The notes beneath the pieces were generated by a model. That model saw nothing but the letters and a program-made list of their open reading frames with translations, made no database searches and was not told the origin of the DNA. Of a stretch of DNA of 64,000 nucleotides, positions 8,677 through 17,125 are shown in pieces. Position 1 is the first letter of the stretch. Every line of letters begins with the position of its first letter. The position numbers were made by a program, and so were the translations under genes. Source of the stretch: Tropicimonas isoalkanivorans (GTDB lineage: Bacteria > Pseudomonadota > Alphaproteobacteria > Rhodobacterales > Rhodobacteraceae); contig NZ_FOLG01000001.1 in assembly GCF_900112335.1 (NCBI RefSeq), positions 744,001 to 808,000 on the forward strand, read 5' to 3'.

Positions 8677-9876
8677 ATGTCCCTTTCGAACACGCCCGAC
8701 CGCTACGGCCTGGTGTCTCGTGCCCTGCACTGGCTGACAGCCGGCCTCATCCTCGTGCTGCTGCCGCTCGGCCTGATCGCAGAAGAATGGCCCTACGACA
8801 CCGGAGCCCAGCTCGCCGTGAAGGCCCAGCTCTTCAGCCTGCACAAGACCCTCGGCATCCTCGTCTTCTTCCTCGCCCTCGCCCGGCTCGTCTGGACCGC
8901 GCTGCAACCGCATCCCGCGCTCCTGAACGGTGACCGTCGGATCGAGGCCCGGCTCGCCCAGACGGTGCACTGGCTGCTCTATGTGGCGCTCGTGGGCACG
9001 CCCCTGACCGGCTGGATCCATCACGCCGCCACCGAAGGCTTCGCGCCGATCTGGTGGCCGTTCGGCCAGTCGCTGCCGCTGGTTCCGAAATCCGAATCCG
9101 TCTCCGTCCTCTTTTCCGGGCTTCATCTCGTCTTCGTGCTGCTGCTGGTGGCCACCCTCGGCCTTCACGTGGCGGGCGCGCTGAAACACCACCTCTTCGA
9201 CCGGGACGCGACCCTGCGCCGGATGCTCTTCGGCACCCGCGCGCCCGGCCAACCGGACGCAGAAGCGCCCCGCGTGACGGCCGTTGCGGCTGTCGCCGTC
9301 GCCCTCGTCGCCATCGGCCTCGGCGCGGCTGCCGGACTGTACGAAGGGGAGACCGACGCGCAGGAGACCCAGGCCCTCGCCGCCGTCGAAAGCGGCTGGG
9401 AGGTGCAGGAGGGTACGCTCGCGATCACCGTCAGCCAGATGGGGGCCGACGTGACGGGCGCCTTCGCGGACTGGACCGCCAGCATCGACTTCACCGAGGA
9501 AGCCGTAGCCGGCAAACACGGCACCGCCGAAGTGACCATCGCCATCGGCTCGCTCACCCTCGGCTCCGTCACCGACAAGGCCATGGGGCCGGAATACTTC
9601 GACGCCGGCAGCTTCCCCACCGCCACGTTCCGGGCCGACCTCCTGCCCGCCGACGGCGAGGGCCAATACCTGGCCGACGGGGTCCTGAGCCTGCGCGGCG
9701 CGGACGTGCCCGTGCAAATGCCCTTCACGCTCGACATCTCCGGCGACACTGCGGAGATGACGGCGACCGTCACTCTGGACCGGCGCGACTTCCACATCGG
9801 CGACACCCAGACGGACGCGAAAACCCTCGGCTTCGACGTCGTGGTCGACATCGCCCTGACTGCCCAACGCTCCTGA
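8677..9876 (+). CDS. Cytochrome b561-YceI fusion protein
   Basis: A 399-aa fusion. Residues about 8-190 are a four-helix cytochrome b561 domain with candidate haem ligands His18 (RALHW), His56 (SLHKT) and later histidines in GLHVAG. A fifth hydrophobic segment around 205-225 leads to a YceI-like lipocalin-fold domain at about 235-398, which in other proteins binds isoprenoid quinones or lipids. A membrane electron-transfer role with a periplasmic quinone-binding module is inferred. The start is the ATG at 8677, with GGAG about ten bases upstream. Confidence 0.9.
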   Translation: MSLSNTPDRYGLVSRALHWLTAGLILVLLPLGLIAEEWPYDTGAQLAVKAQLFSLHKTLGILVFFLALARLVWTALQPHPALLNGDRRIEARLAQTVHWLLYVALVGTPLTGWIHHAATEGFAPIWWPFGQSLPLVPKSESVSVLFSGLHLVFVLLLVATLGLHVAGALKHHLFDRDATLRRMLFGTRAPGQPDAEAPRVTAVAAVAVALVAIGLGAAAGLYEGETDAQETQALAAVESGWEVQEGTLAITVSQMGADVTGAFADWTASIDFTEEAVAGKHGTAEVTIAIGSLTLGSVTDKAMGPEYFDAGSFPTATFRADLLPADGEGQYLADGVLSLRGADVPVQMPFTLDISGDTAEMTATVTLDRRDFHIGDTQTDAKTLGFDVVVDIALTAQRS

Positions 9877-10188
9877 AAGTTGGGTCACGCACTTCTACAG
9901 GCCGGTCGCTCCGCGGCCGGCCTGTTGCTGTAGAATAGTCGACGTCTGCCACGCGCACGGCCTCACGCTCAAATAGCGAAAAACCACCCGGACGGACTTC
10001 CCCGCACGACCTCGTGGTTTCAACTTTCAGGATTGGGACACGACAACGCGCGCTCAGCGCGACCCGATCAGGGCCATCGCAAGCAACGCGCTTGGCAATA
10101 TTCAGGATTGTTTGGAAGAGATGCCCGGACGGTCGGGCACCCGTGGTACTGGCACGGTAGCGAGACGCGCCAAAGCGCGCCTCCAAAT
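9877..10188. other. 312-bp intergenic stretch between convergent genes
   Basis: Between the b561 fusion (plus) and DUF1150 (minus). Besides the terminator it holds a 10-bp direct repeat TTCAGGATTG (10026-10035 and 10101-10110) and short CGCGC/GCGCG hairpins. A minus-strand frame covering it has arginine-rich, non-protein-like composition and overlaps the b561 gene, so no gene is called. Confidence 0.5.
9898..9924 (+). terminator. Probable terminator after b561-YceI
   Basis: CAGGCCGG at 9898-9905 and CCGGCCTG at 9917-9924 form a perfect 8-bp stem with an 11-nt loop, followed by TTGCTGT. The T run is weak. It lies 22 bp past the stop codon. Confidence 0.5.
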
Positions 10189-10425
10189 TCAGTGGACGTT
10201 GACCGGCGTCATGTCGTTCTGACGCGCCAGCACGAACGCCAGTTCGCGCCCCTGCACCAGCGCCAGGCGCTGCCCCTGCTCGTCATGGACGGCGTAGAGA
10301 TTTTCCACGCCCTCAGCCTGCTGCCGAAGCTCCACCGGCAAGTCAGTCACGGCCACCGGACGAATATAGACGATCGGCCGGTCTTCCTGGGCTTGCGCCT
10401 CGATAAGCGGATGTTTATGGTCCAT
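10189..10425 (-). CDS. DUF1150 family protein
   Basis: A 78-aa soluble protein with the pattern IVYIRPVAVTDLP and a C-terminal half (YAVHDEQGQRLALVQGRELAF) matching the small DUF1150 family. In alphaproteobacteria the family is commonly encoded right behind an Hsp20 gene, as here with 12 bp between them. Its function is not established; a role with the small heat-shock protein is inferred from linkage. Confidence 0.85.
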   Translation of the reverse strand: MDHKHPLIEAQAQEDRPIVYIRPVAVTDLPVELRQQAEGVENLYAVHDEQGQRLALVQGRELAFVLARQNDMTPVNVH

Positions 10426-10437
10426 ACCTGCCTCTCC

Positions 10438-10851
10438 TCAGTTCCGGTTGATCTCTATTGTCTGGACAACGGTTTCGGGCGCCGCACGTTCCAGATCCAC
10501 GTGCAAAAGGCCGTTTTCCATCGTCGCTCCCTTCACCTCGACTCCGTCCGCCAGCACGAAACTGCGCTGGAACTGCCGGGCCGCGATCCCGCGGTAGAGA
10601 AAGATCCTGTCGTCGCCGGCCTCTGCCTGGCGTCCGCGGATGACCAGTTGCCGGTCCTCGACGGTGATCGACAGATCCCCCTCGCTGAAGCCCGCAACGG
10701 CCAGCGTGATCCGGTAGCTCCGGTCCCCGAACTGTTCGATGTTATAGGGTGGGTAGCCTTCGTTGCCGGACTTCGCGGTCCGTTCGACGAGGCGTTCAAG
10801 CTGCTCGAATCCCAACAGGAAGGGATGCGAACCGAGGGCGGTCTTGGTCAT
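10438..10851 (-). CDS. Small heat-shock protein, Hsp20 family
   Basis: A 137-aa ATP-independent holdase chaperone. The alpha-crystallin domain covers about residues 35-130, with YRITLAVAGFSEGDLSI and ENGLLHVDLER, and the C-terminal IEI matches the I-x-I motif that anchors oligomers. The start at 10851 (MTKTALGSHPF) has AAAGGA eight bases upstream; the longer open frame to 10944 is cysteine-rich and unlike the family. It forms an operon with DUF1150. Confidence 0.93.
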   Translation of the reverse strand: MTKTALGSHPFLLGFEQLERLVERTAKSGNEGYPPYNIEQFGDRSYRITLAVAGFSEGDLSITVEDRQLVIRGRQAEAGDDRIFLYRGIAARQFQRSFVLADGVEVKGATMENGLLHVDLERAAPETVVQTIEINRN

Positions 10852-11033
10852 CGGGCACGTCCTTTCACAAAGCGACCATGCATGTGCGGGCCCCGCGTTC
10901 GGGCACCCGAAGCGACATATGGGCACGATACCGCAACGGCGCAAGGTGGGGCTTGGCGGATCGGGCCGGGCGCGCCTATAGTCATGACGTTATCGCCCAG
11001 AGTTCAAGCTGGCAGAGGTCGCGGAAGGCTCGC

Positions 11034-11252
11034 ATGAACGCACCCAGTGAAATGGACCCCACGGAGGTGAAGCGCGTCAAGCTCCAGGTACTCGTCCGCG
11101 AGCACCGGGACCTCGACGAGGCCATCCACGCGCTCCAGGAAAGAGGCACGGCCGATTCCTTCACCATTCGGCGCCTCAAGAAGCAGAAACTGGCGCTGAA
11201 AGACCGCATCGCCGCGCTCGAAGATGAACTGACCCCCGATATCATCGCCTGA
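11034..11252 (+). CDS. YdcH/DUF465 family protein
   Basis: A 72-aa charged helical protein ending in two helices (FTIRRLKKQKLALKDRIAALED), typical of the DUF465 helical hairpin. GGAAGG lies five bases before the ATG at 11034. It is probably transcribed with purE, 68 bp downstream. Function is unknown. Confidence 0.85.
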   Translation: MNAPSEMDPTEVKRVKLQVLVREHRDLDEAIHALQERGTADSFTIRRLKKQKLALKDRIAALEDELTPDIIA

Positions 11253-11320
11253 CCCGCGCGCCCCGTTGCCCCTGACCGCCGCGCTGCTATGGTGCGCGCT
11301 CCGTGGGACAGGAGGGCGCG

Positions 11321-11806
11321 ATGCCGGAGCCGAAGGTGGGAATCATCATGGGCAGCCAGTCGGACTGGCCGACCATGAAGGAAGCCGCAGCCATTCTCGA
11401 CGAGCTCGGCGTGCCCTACGAGGCCCGCATCGTCTCCGCCCACCGCACGCCCGACCGGCTCTGGACCTATGGCAAGACGGCGGCCGAGCGCGGCCTGAAG
11501 GCGATCGTCGCCGGCGCCGGCGGCGCGGCACACCTGCCGGGCATGGTCGCCTCCAAGACCCGCGTGCCGGTCATCGGCGTTCCAGTGCAGACGCGCGCAC
11601 TCAACGGCGTCGACTCGCTCTATTCCATCGTCCAGATGCCCCGCGGCTTCCCCGTCGCCACCATGGCCATCGGGGCGGCCGGGGCGGCCAACGGCGGGCT
11701 CATGGCCGCCGCCATCCTCGCCAACGAGGACCCCGCACTGGCCGAGCGGTTGGACGCCTGGCGCGCGGCGCTCTCCGCCTCCATCCCGGAGGAGCCGCAG
11801 GAATGA
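11321..11806 (+). CDS. purE: N5-carboxyaminoimidazole ribonucleotide mutase PurE
   Basis: Class I PurE converts N5-CAIR to CAIR in purine synthesis, 161 aa. Substrate-binding motifs [19 protein letters not shown] and [11 protein letters not shown] are all present. An AGGAGG site lies five bases before the ATG at 11321, which decides this start over an in-frame ATG 18 bp upstream. The stop overlaps the start of the next gene (ATGA), and purK follows that gene. Confidence 0.97.
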   Translation: MPEPKVGIIMGSQSDWPTMKEAAAILDELGVPYEARIVSAHRTPDRLWTYGKTAAERGLKAIVAGAGGAAHLPGMVASKTRVPVIGVPVQTRALNGVDSLYSIVQMPRGFPVATMAIGAAGAANGGLMAAAILANEDPALAERLDAWRAALSASIPEEPQE

Positions 11807-12558
11807 GCCGGATCGGGTTCATCGGCACCGGCCACATCGCTGCCCCCATGGTGCGCTTCCTGGCCCGCAAGGGCCACCAGATCACCGTGACGGAACGCAA
11901 CGCCCAGGTCTCCGCCGCCCTCGCACGGGAGGTGGGCGTGCACGTCGCGGACGCGCAGGGCGTGCTCGACGCCGCCGACATCGTTTTCCTCTGCCTCCGC
12001 CCCCCGGTGGCCGAAAGCGTCCTCGCCCCGCTGACGTTCCGCCCCGACCACCGCATCGTCTCGGTCATGGCCAGCAATCCGGAGCCCCTCCTCCGCACCC
12101 TCTGCGCCCCCGCAACCGATCTCGTCCAGACCGTCCCGCTCGGCTTCGTGGAGGCCGGCGGCTGCCCCCTCGCGGCCTACGGAAACGACCGGCTGCTGGC
12201 GGAGCTGTTCGGGCCCGAGAACCCCGTCATCAAGGTCGGCAGCGAGTCCGCCCTCAACGCGCATTTCGCGATCTGCGCCATGGTCCCCGGCCTTCTGGAC
12301 CTGATGGCAACCGGCGCGGGCTGGCTCGGCGACAAGACGGGCGACCCCACCGGGGCGGAGGTCTTCACCACCCAACTCGTCGCAGGCTTCCTCGCCGCCA
12401 TGGACAAGGGCCGCGCCGGCCGCCTCGCGGAGGAACGCGACGCCCTGGGTACCGAAGGCACCCTGAGCCTTCAAATGGTCGAGACGTTGCGCCGCGAAGG
12501 CGCCCACGACGCGCTGCGAACCGCCCTGAAATCCATTGAGAAACGGCTTGAAGAGTAG
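11803..12558 (+). CDS. NAD(P)-binding oxidoreductase, pyrroline-5-carboxylate reductase-like
   Basis: A 251-aa protein with an N-terminal Rossmann fold ([18 protein letters not shown]) and a helical C-terminal domain of the kind seen in ProC and F420-dependent NADP oxidoreductase relatives. Its substrate cannot be read from the sequence. It is translationally coupled to purE and ends 4 bp before purK, so it is embedded in the purine operon, although such enzymes are not part of the classical pathway. Confidence 0.75.
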   Translation: MSRIGFIGTGHIAAPMVRFLARKGHQITVTERNAQVSAALAREVGVHVADAQGVLDAADIVFLCLRPPVAESVLAPLTFRPDHRIVSVMASNPEPLLRTLCAPATDLVQTVPLGFVEAGGCPLAAYGNDRLLAELFGPENPVIKVGSESALNAHFAICAMVPGLLDLMATGAGWLGDKTGDPTGAEVFTTQLVAGFLAAMDKGRAGRLAEERDALGTEGTLSLQMVETLRREGAHDALRTALKSIEKRLEE

Positions 12559-12562
12559 CCCC

Positions 12563-13633
12563 ATGACGACGCTCCCCCCCGGTTCGACCATCGGCATCCT
12601 TGGCGGCGGCCAGTTGGGCCGCATGCTCTCTGTCGCCGCCGCCCGCCTCGGCTATCGCTGCCACATCTTCGAGCCCGGTGCCGCGCCCGCGGCGGACGTG
12701 GCCGCACAGCTGACCCAGGCCCCCTACGAGGATTCGGCCGCGCTGGAGGCCTTCGCCAAAAGCGTCGACGTCGTCACCTTCGAATTCGAGAACGTTCCCG
12801 CCGAGGCGCTGGACCGGATCGAGGCCCTCCGCCCCCTGCGCCCCAACCGCCGCGCCCTCGCCGTGAGCCAGGACCGCCTGACGGAAAAGGAGTTCCTCAG
12901 CGGCCTCGGGCTGCGCACGGCCCCCTATGCGAATGTCGAAAGCGCGGCGGACCTCGCCGCCGCCGTCCAGTCGCTCGGCTGCCCCGCCATCCTGAAGACC
13001 CGCCGCCTGGGCTACGACGGCAAGGGCCAGGTCCGCCTCACGGACCCGGCGCAGGTCCCAGACGCCTGGGCGGCTATGAAGGACGCTCCCGCCGTGCTGG
13101 AGGGGTTCGTTGGCTTCTCCATGGAAATCTCGGTGATCGCCGCGCGCGGTCTCTCCGGCGAGGTCGCCTGTTACGACCCCGGACAGAACGTCCACGAGGC
13201 CGGCATCCTGCGCACCACCACCGTCCCGGCCCCGATCCCGGCCGCGCTCCGCGCCGACGCGGTGCTTCTCGCAGGGCGGATTTTGAACGCACTCGACTAT
13301 GTGGGCGTCCTCGGCGTCGAACTCTTCGTCACGCAGGGCGGCCTGCTGGTAAACGAAATCGCCCCGCGCGTCCATAACTCCGGCCACTGGACCCAGAACG
13401 GCTGCACCGTCGACCAGTTCGAACAACACATCCGCGCCATCGCCGGCTGGCCCCTCGGCGACGGCAGCCGCCATGCCGACGTGACGATGGAAAACCTCAT
13501 CGGCACCGACATGACCCGCGTGCCCGACCTCGCCGCCACCCCCGGCATCGCCCTGCACCTCTACGGCAAGGCAGACGTCCGAGAGGGCCGAAAGATGGGG
13601 CATGTCAACCGGATCACGAGCGCGACCGCCTGA
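12563..13633 (+). CDS. purK: N5-carboxyaminoimidazole ribonucleotide synthase PurK
   Basis: ATP-grasp enzyme that carboxylates AIR to N5-CAIR, the step before PurE, 356 aa. It has the N-terminal ILGGGQLGRML, the ATP-grasp lysines in AILKTRRLGYDGKGQ, and the metal-binding end VNEIAPRVHNSGHWT. The ATG at 12563 (MTTLPPGS) is preferred over the longer frame, which overlaps the upstream gene. It pairs functionally with purE. Confidence 0.97.
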   Translation: MTTLPPGSTIGILGGGQLGRMLSVAAARLGYRCHIFEPGAAPAADVAAQLTQAPYEDSAALEAFAKSVDVVTFEFENVPAEALDRIEALRPLRPNRRALAVSQDRLTEKEFLSGLGLRTAPYANVESAADLAAAVQSLGCPAILKTRRLGYDGKGQVRLTDPAQVPDAWAAMKDAPAVLEGFVGFSMEISVIAARGLSGEVACYDPGQNVHEAGILRTTTVPAPIPAALRADAVLLAGRILNALDYVGVLGVELFVTQGGLLVNEIAPRVHNSGHWTQNGCTVDQFEQHIRAIAGWPLGDGSRHADVTMENLIGTDMTRVPDLAATPGIALHLYGKADVREGRKMGHVNRITSATA

Positions 13634-13646
13634 CCTTCTTGTGTCC

Positions 13647-13733
13647 GAAAATATCCTCGGGGGGAGCGCGGCCCGGGCCGCGCGGGGGGCAGACGCCCCC
13701 CATCGCCCCTCATAGTTTTCGCCGTCGGCGAAA
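13647..13733. repeat. Hairpin-rich convergent intergenic region
   Basis: Between the convergent purK and DUF167 genes. After ATATCCTCGGGGG the sequence has three consecutive folds: a perfect 18-bp palindrome GCGCGGCCCGGGCCGCGC (13666-13683), a 7-bp stem with four-base loop GGGGGGC/GCCCCCC (13684-13701), and TTTCGCC/GGCGAAA (13717-13733). They probably end transcription from both sides. Confidence 0.7.
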
Positions 13734-13741
13734 CGAAGCGC

Positions 13742-14002
13742 CTACCCATCCACACGGAACACCTTGTCCCGCGACGTCGCTCCTCGCACCAGCGCCAACG
13801 TCGACTTCGGCACCCCAAGCGCCTTGGCGAGCAGCTTCTGCACGGCGGCATTGGCCTTTCCGGCTTCCGGAACGGTTGTCACGTAAACCCGCAGCGCGCC
13901 GTCGTCGGCCACCTCGACCGCATTGCGCGACGCCTTCGGCGTCACCCGCACCGCGATCTCCGCACCCGGTTCCGCAAGGTACGCCAGGTCTGCCTTGCTC
14001 AT
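13742..14002 (-). CDS. DUF167 (YggU) family protein
   Basis: An 86-aa protein with the DUF167 pattern IAVRVTPKASRNAVE, followed by LRVYVTTVPEAGKANAAV and LLAKALGVPKSTLALVRG, which is the full length of the family. The start is the ATG at 14002. Function is unknown. It is divergent from the nitroreductase gene. Confidence 0.88.
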   Translation of the reverse strand: MSKADLAYLAEPGAEIAVRVTPKASRNAVEVADDGALRVYVTTVPEAGKANAAVQKLLAKALGVPKSTLALVRGATSRDKVFRVDG

Positions 14003-14156
14003 CGCCCCGCCTCTTTTCCCGACCACCTCGCAGGGTAGCCCTCTGCAATAGGGAATGCCAGCCGCCGACAGACGCCGCATCACCCCGTCTCCGGTCTGGA
14101 GGATCGCCCCCGGCGGGACTAGATACGGGAGCGACACCTGCCGCATTGGAGAGACC

Positions 14157-14735
14157 ATGCCCATCCCGAACCAGGCCGCCCTGGAGTTCCTCCAGACCCG
14201 CCGGTCCCGCCCGGCCAAGACGCTCACGACGCCGGTGCCCGATCCGGACGCGCTGCGCGCGCTGCTGACCATCGCCGCCCGCACCCCCGACCACAAGAAA
14301 CTGGAGCCCTGGCGCTTCATCGTGCTGGAAAAGCCCGCGCTGGAGCGGCTTGCCGCCCTGATCCCCGCCCGCGCCGCCGCGCTGGACATCGCGCCCGAGG
14401 CCGCCGAAAAGATGGTGCGCCAGTTCGCCGACGCCGATCTTGCGGTGGCCGTGATCGGCACCCCGAAGCCCCGCGACGATGTTCCTGAAATCGAACAGGT
14501 GCTGTCGGCGGGCGCAGCCTGCTACGGCCTGCTCGCCGCCGCGCTTGCGGCCGGCTGGGGCGCAAACTGGCTCACCGGATGGGCCGTCTACGACCGCCCC
14601 TTCGTCGAACAGGGCCTCGGGCTCCAGCCACAGGAGTTCGTTGCCGGGTTCATCCATATCGGCAGCGAAAAGGCCCGCCCGCCGGAACGCCCGCGCCCGG
14701 ACGTCGACGCCATCACCGAGTGGGTGCGCGAATGA
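14157..14735 (+). CDS. Nitroreductase family protein
   Basis: A 192-aa FMN-dependent NAD(P)H oxidoreductase of the YdjA-like nitroreductase group. FMN-contact regions are visible as RRSRPAKTLTTPVPD near the N-terminus, ARTPDHKKLEPWRFIV and GWGANWLTGWAVYD. Substrate unknown. A GGAGA site precedes the ATG at 14157. The stop overlaps the EI24 gene (ATGA), so the two are coupled. Confidence 0.88.
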   Translation: MPIPNQAALEFLQTRRSRPAKTLTTPVPDPDALRALLTIAARTPDHKKLEPWRFIVLEKPALERLAALIPARAAALDIAPEAAEKMVRQFADADLAVAVIGTPKPRDDVPEIEQVLSAGAACYGLLAAALAAGWGANWLTGWAVYDRPFVEQGLGLQPQEFVAGFIHIGSEKARPPERPRPDVDAITEWVRE

Positions 14736-15442
14736 GGATCTTCCGCGACGTCTCGCTTGCCCTGTCCCAGATGTCGGACCGGCGGTTCCTCCGCGTGTTC
14801 CTGCTGGGGGTCGGCCTGACGGTCCTGCTCCTTGCCGGCGCCACCGTGCTGCTGGTCTGGCTGATCGGCGGACTGGTGCCCGACCACCTCACCCTCTTCG
14901 GCCTGTCGCTGGACTTCGCGGACAACGTCGTCTCGGTGGCAACCGTCGGGCTGATGCTCGTGGCCTCTGTCTTCCTGATGGTCCCCGTGGCCTCGGCCTT
15001 TACCGGGTTCTTCCTGGACGAGGTCGCCGAAGCCGTGGAAGAACGGCACTACCCCCAGCTTCCCCCCGCGAACCCGGGAAATTGGGGCGAGGCGATGAAG
15101 GACAGCGTCAGCTTTCTCGGGGTAATCGTCGTGGTCAACCTGATCGCCCTGATCCTCTACTTCTTCGTCGGCCCCTTCGCGCCGCTGCTGTTCTGGGTGG
15201 TCAACGGATACCTGCTCGGACGCGAATATTTCCAACTCGTCGCCATGCGGCGCGTGGGGCGCAAGGGGGCCATCGCGGCCCGGCGGCGGCACATGCCACG
15301 GATCTGGCTGGCAGGCACGCTCATGGCCGCGCCGCTGTCCATCCCCATCGTCAACCTCTTCGTGCCGATCCTCGGGGCGGCGACCTTCACGCACCTCTAT
15401 CACCGGCTGGAAACGCCGGACGCCGCGCGGAACCGGCGGTAA
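14732..15442 (+). CDS. EI24/CysZ-like membrane protein
   Basis: A 236-aa integral membrane protein with about four long hydrophobic segments (LRVFLLGVGLTVLLLAGATV and others) and the EI24 pattern FTGFFLDEVAEAVEERHYP. In enterobacteria the related CysZ transports sulfate, but many alphaproteobacterial EI24 proteins have no assigned substrate, so none is claimed. It is coupled to the nitroreductase gene. Confidence 0.82.
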   Translation: MRIFRDVSLALSQMSDRRFLRVFLLGVGLTVLLLAGATVLLVWLIGGLVPDHLTLFGLSLDFADNVVSVATVGLMLVASVFLMVPVASAFTGFFLDEVAEAVEERHYPQLPPANPGNWGEAMKDSVSFLGVIVVVNLIALILYFFVGPFAPLLFWVVNGYLLGREYFQLVAMRRVGRKGAIAARRRHMPRIWLAGTLMAAPLSIPIVNLFVPILGAATFTHLYHRLETPDAARNRR

Positions 15443-15445
15443 GGG

Positions 15446-15739
15446 TCAGTCCGTCTGAGCCGCACCACTCTCCGGACCGAAGCGCTTGAAAAGGTCGAAA
15501 TCGTCGACCGTGATCGTCTCCGTCACGATGATCGCACAGACGACGGCCCAGAGCGGCAGGGCAATGGCCGTGACGATCAGCGCCCTGCGCTTGAGCATCG
15601 GGTCCGTCGGCGCCGAGCGCGGGGTGCCGTGAACCACGTCCCCCGCGTCGTCCTGCGTCGTCAGCCGGATCGGCAGCACGATGAAGAACACCATGAACCA
15701 GATCACCGACAACAGGACGAACGCGGAGGTGATCGCCAT
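15446..15739 (-). CDS. DUF1467 family membrane protein
   Basis: A 97-aa protein with two membrane helices (SAFVLLSVIWFMVFFIVLP and ALIVTAIALPLWAVVCAII) and the family PIRLTTQ motif between them. It is encoded 3 bp behind methylmalonyl-CoA epimerase, an arrangement common in Rhodobacteraceae. Function is unknown. Confidence 0.85.
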   Translation of the reverse strand: MAITSAFVLLSVIWFMVFFIVLPIRLTTQDDAGDVVHGTPRSAPTDPMLKRRALIVTAIALPLWAVVCAIIVTETITVDDFDLFKRFGPESGAAQTD

Positions 15740-15742
15740 GGC

Positions 15743-16147
15743 TCAGACCTGCTCGAGCTCGACGAGGCAGCCGTTGAAGTCCTTCGGATGCAGGAACAGC
15801 ACGGGCTTCTTGTGGGCGCCGATCTTGGGCTCGCCGTTGCCGAGCACGCGGGCGCCTTCGGCCTTCAGCTTGTCGCGGGCGGCGATGATGTCGTCGACCT
15901 CGAAGCACATGTGGTGAATGCCGCCCGACGGGTTTTTCTCAAGGAAACCGGCGATGGGGGAGTTCTCGCCCAGCGGGTAGAGCAGCTCGACCTTGGTGTT
16001 GGGCAGCTCGATGAACACCACCGTCACGCCGTGATCGGGCTCGTCCTGCGGCGCACCCACCTTTGCGCCGAGGGTGTCGCGGTACTTCGCAGAGGCGGCC
16101 TCGAGGTCGGGCACGGCAATGGCAACGTGGTTGAGACGACCGATCAT
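15743..16147 (-). CDS. mce: Methylmalonyl-CoA epimerase
   Basis: Vicinal-oxygen-chelate enzyme interconverting methylmalonyl-CoA epimers in propionate metabolism, 134 aa, full length. Metal ligands lie in GRLNHVAIAVPDLE, in the central GIHHMCFEVDD and in the final CLVELEQ. The start is the ATG at 16147 because the upstream extension in frame is not family-like. Confidence 0.94.
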   Translation of the reverse strand: MIGRLNHVAIAVPDLEAASAKYRDTLGAKVGAPQDEPDHGVTVVFIELPNTKVELLYPLGENSPIAGFLEKNPSGGIHHMCFEVDDIIAARDKLKAEGARVLGNGEPKIGAHKKPVLFLHPKDFNGCLVELEQV

Positions 16148-16292
16148 GATGAACTTCCTTCTGATGGCTTCGCGCGCCTTATCGCTCCGCTGCCCCGGGT
16201 TTCGCAACCCCGCCGCCTGCGGCGCGACGTCCATTTACCATCCATTAGGGAGAATCGTCCTTAACTCTGCGCAAAGCATGAAAGGAAGGACG

Positions 16293-17009
16293 ATGGACGA
16301 CCTCTGCACGGAGGCCTTTGCCCGCAAACCAACGCCGGACCGGCCGCTTTTGGGCGTGACGGTGCTGGTGGTCGAGGACAGCCGCTTCGCGAGCGAGGCG
16401 ATGCGCCTGCTCTGCCTGCGCAGCGGCGCCCGCATCCGGCGCGCCGATTGCCTGGCCTCCGCCCGCCGCCACCTGGCGACCTACCGCCCCACAGCCGTCG
16501 TGGTCGACCTCGGCCTGCCGGACGGCTCCGGCGACACGCTGATCCGCGAACTGGCGTCGTCCGATCAACCTGCCTCCATCATCCTCGGCACCAGCGGCGA
16601 TCCCGACGCGGAGAGCGTGGCCCTGTCCGCCGGCGCGCATGGCTTCCTGGCAAAGCCCATCACCAGCCTCGCCCTCTTCCAGCAAGCGATCCTGTCCCGA
16701 CTGCCGCTCAGGCGGCATCCGCGCGGGATGCGGCTCATCTCCGGCGACCAGATCGCACCGGACCCGATCGCCCTGCGCGACGACCTCAATCACGCGGCCG
16801 ACATTCTGGCCAGCCGGGTGGACGAGCCGACGCTGGACTACCTCGCGCAGTTCCTCACCTCCGTCGCCCGCAGCGCTTCCGACCCCGCGCTGGCCGAGGC
16901 CGCCAGCCGCCTCCACGCAGCCGGCCGCCGCGGAAAGGACCCGGCGGACGCCCTCCACGCGGTCTCCTCGCTCGTGGATACCCGCAGGGCTGCAAGCGCA
17001 GCCTTTTAG
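16293..17009 (+). CDS. Response regulator with receiver domain and unclassified C-terminus
   Basis: A 238-aa protein. Residues about 25-140 form a CheY-like receiver: VLVVEDSRF carries the acidic pocket, VVVDLGLPDGSG the phospho-acceptor aspartate, and GFLAKP the conserved lysine. The C-terminal 100 residues are helical (LDYLAQFLTSVARSASDPALAEAA) with no DNA-binding or output motif that I recognise. AAGGAAGGA precedes the ATG at 16293. No sensor kinase is encoded nearby. Confidence 0.85.
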   Translation: MDDLCTEAFARKPTPDRPLLGVTVLVVEDSRFASEAMRLLCLRSGARIRRADCLASARRHLATYRPTAVVVDLGLPDGSGDTLIRELASSDQPASIILGTSGDPDAESVALSAGAHGFLAKPITSLALFQQAILSRLPLRRHPRGMRLISGDQIAPDPIALRDDLNHAADILASRVDEPTLDYLAQFLTSVARSASDPALAEAASRLHAAGRRGKDPADALHAVSSLVDTRRAASAAF

Positions 17010-17028
17010 GCAAAATGGCACCGGTGCG

Positions 17029-17092
17029 ATTTGGGTATTTTTACCAACAAGAAGATCAACCCTCGGCTTCTTGTTGGCGCAAATACCCAAAT
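17029..17092. repeat. Long inverted-repeat element, copy 2
   Basis: Arms of 26 nt (17029-17054 and 17067-17092) pair at 23 of 26 positions around a 12-nt loop. The arm sequence matches the copy at 1742-1800, including the same TTA/GCG internal mismatch. It lies between the convergent response-regulator and DUF1501 genes, 20 bp after the former stop, where it could act as a bidirectional terminator. Confidence 0.88.
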
Positions 17093-17125
17093 AGCCACAG
17101 GAGTCGCCATGCGAAGACCGTCCTA

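Noticed and set aside
9770-10186. 138-codon minus-strand gene
   Set aside because: Overlaps the b561 fusion in antisense, has no ribosome site and arginine-rich composition; a shadow frame.
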